Positions 63,791 through 64,000 of a DNA stretch of 64,000 nucleotides are shown here, in pieces (within the stretch, counting starts at the first letter, position 1; each line of letters starts with the position of its first letter). The notes under the pieces are model-generated. The model was not told the DNA's origin. It saw only the letters and a list, made by a program, of their open reading frames with translations, and did no database searches. Origin of the DNA: Mycobacterium sp. Root135 (GTDB lineage: Bacteria > Actinomycetota > Actinomycetes > Mycobacteriales > Mycobacteriaceae); NCBI RefSeq assembly GCF_001426545.1, contig NZ_LMEZ01000001.1, positions 673,397-737,396 on the forward strand, read 5' to 3'. The position numbers were made by a program, and so were the translations under genes.

Positions 63791-63828
63791 CTGGTTAGCC
63801 GAAACCCTGGTTATCCAAAAACCCTGGG
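63791..63828. repeat. Tandem repeat of about 16 bp between arfB and ctaB
   Basis: CTGGTTAGCCGAAACC (63791-63806) is followed by CTGGTTATCCAAAAACC (63807-63823) and a partial third CTGGG. The second unit contains the ctaB stop codon. Confidence 0.75.
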
Positions 63829-64000
63829 AAGCGCGAACGCCGAGTCGACGGCCAGTGCGCAGAACACCACGGCCAGATAGTTGTTGGACTGCAGGAACAA
63901 CCGCAGCGGCTTCACCGCCTCACCGCGCTTGACCCCGGCGTACAACTGGTGGGCCATCGTCAGGAACCAGGCGCCGGCCAGCAGCGCGACCGCGGCGTAC
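63811..64000 (-). CDS. ctaB: Protoheme IX farnesyltransferase CtaB (3' end only)
   Basis: The last 62 codons of a UbiA-family heme O synthase are in the window: [32 protein letters not shown] and [17 protein letters not shown], the C-terminal helices of CtaB. The stop TAA is at 63811-63813 in the tandem repeat. The start lies beyond 64000. Heme O made here is the substrate of CtaA encoded nearby. Confidence 0.9.
   Translation of the reverse strand, partial: YAAVALLAGAWFLTMAHQLYAGVKRGEAVKPLRLFLQSNNYLAVVFCALAVDSAFALPRVFG

Overview
The window reads as chromosomal DNA of a mycobacterium. It is GC-rich and carries inhA-fabG1, hemH, ripA-ripB-moxR1, a mycobacterial mannosyltransferase (MptB), acn, a complete suf operon and an MmpL exporter. 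From about 22 kb to the right end the gene order is, as I recall it, that of M. tuberculosis H37Rv from lipL (Rv1497) back to ctaB (Rv1451), shown in reverse. Differences from that species suggest a free-living, nontuberculous relative: SufB has no intein, no mazEF4 pair separates mutB from meaB, and an acyl-CoA dehydrogenase/TetR pair takes the place of fadE15-ctpD. The species itself cannot be fixed from this sequence.

Layout. 1-21.3 kb is an accessory glycolipid locus: a DrrABC-type ABC exporter, a GT2 glycosyltransferase, UDP-glucose 6-dehydrogenase, a GT4-type glycosyltransferase preceded by a 17-codon upstream ORF, an MmpL exporter, a Gtf-type (GT1) glycosyltransferase, two tandem paralogous condensation/WS-DGAT-like acyltransferases, a PapA-type acyltransferase and a single-module Mas-like polyketide synthase (KS-AT-DH-ER-KR-ACP). 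It sits where H37Rv carries the remnant of a lipooligosaccharide locus (pks5-papA4-mmpL12-glycosyltransferases). An unusually AT-rich 0.8-kb gap (21.3-22.1 kb) separates it from the conserved backbone. 22-28.6 kb holds a LipL-like serine hydrolase and meaB-mutB-mutA, which make methylmalonyl-CoA, the likely extender of the adjacent PKS. 28.7-35 kb holds a TVP38-family membrane protein, a DoxX-like protein, an SPFH/NfeD pair, a conserved hypothetical, hemH, inhA and fabG1. 35-41.2 kb holds a VWA protein, a DUF58 protein, moxR1, the peptidoglycan endopeptidases ripB and ripA, and a small membrane protein. 41.4-48 kb holds aconitase, a TetR regulator, a small HTH protein, an ABC-F protein, echA12 and a thioredoxin. 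48-50 kb is an accessory acyl-CoA dehydrogenase/TetR module. 50-57 kb is sufR-B-D-C-S-U-T with a trailing hypothetical. 57-64 kb holds mptB, an ABC-2 transporter, ctaA, an ATP-grasp protein, a quinone oxidoreductase, arfB and the 3' end of ctaB.

Functional picture. The left third looks like a pathway that builds a methyl-branched acyl chain, attaches it to a sugar core, decorates the sugars (possibly with glucuronic acid) and exports the product. No FadD/FAAL chain starter is visible, so part of the pathway must lie outside the window. The rest is envelope and core metabolism.

Below the gene level, the clearest unusual signal is a dispersed repeat of about 32 nt. It occurs in two different reading frames inside qor and mutA, and also at the promoter of the small membrane-protein gene. 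Also notable are several TANNNT boxes placed for leaderless transcripts, a cluster of perfect inverted repeats upstream of ripA, a perfect palindrome at the sufR start, and four pairs of convergent genes whose coding ends overlap.
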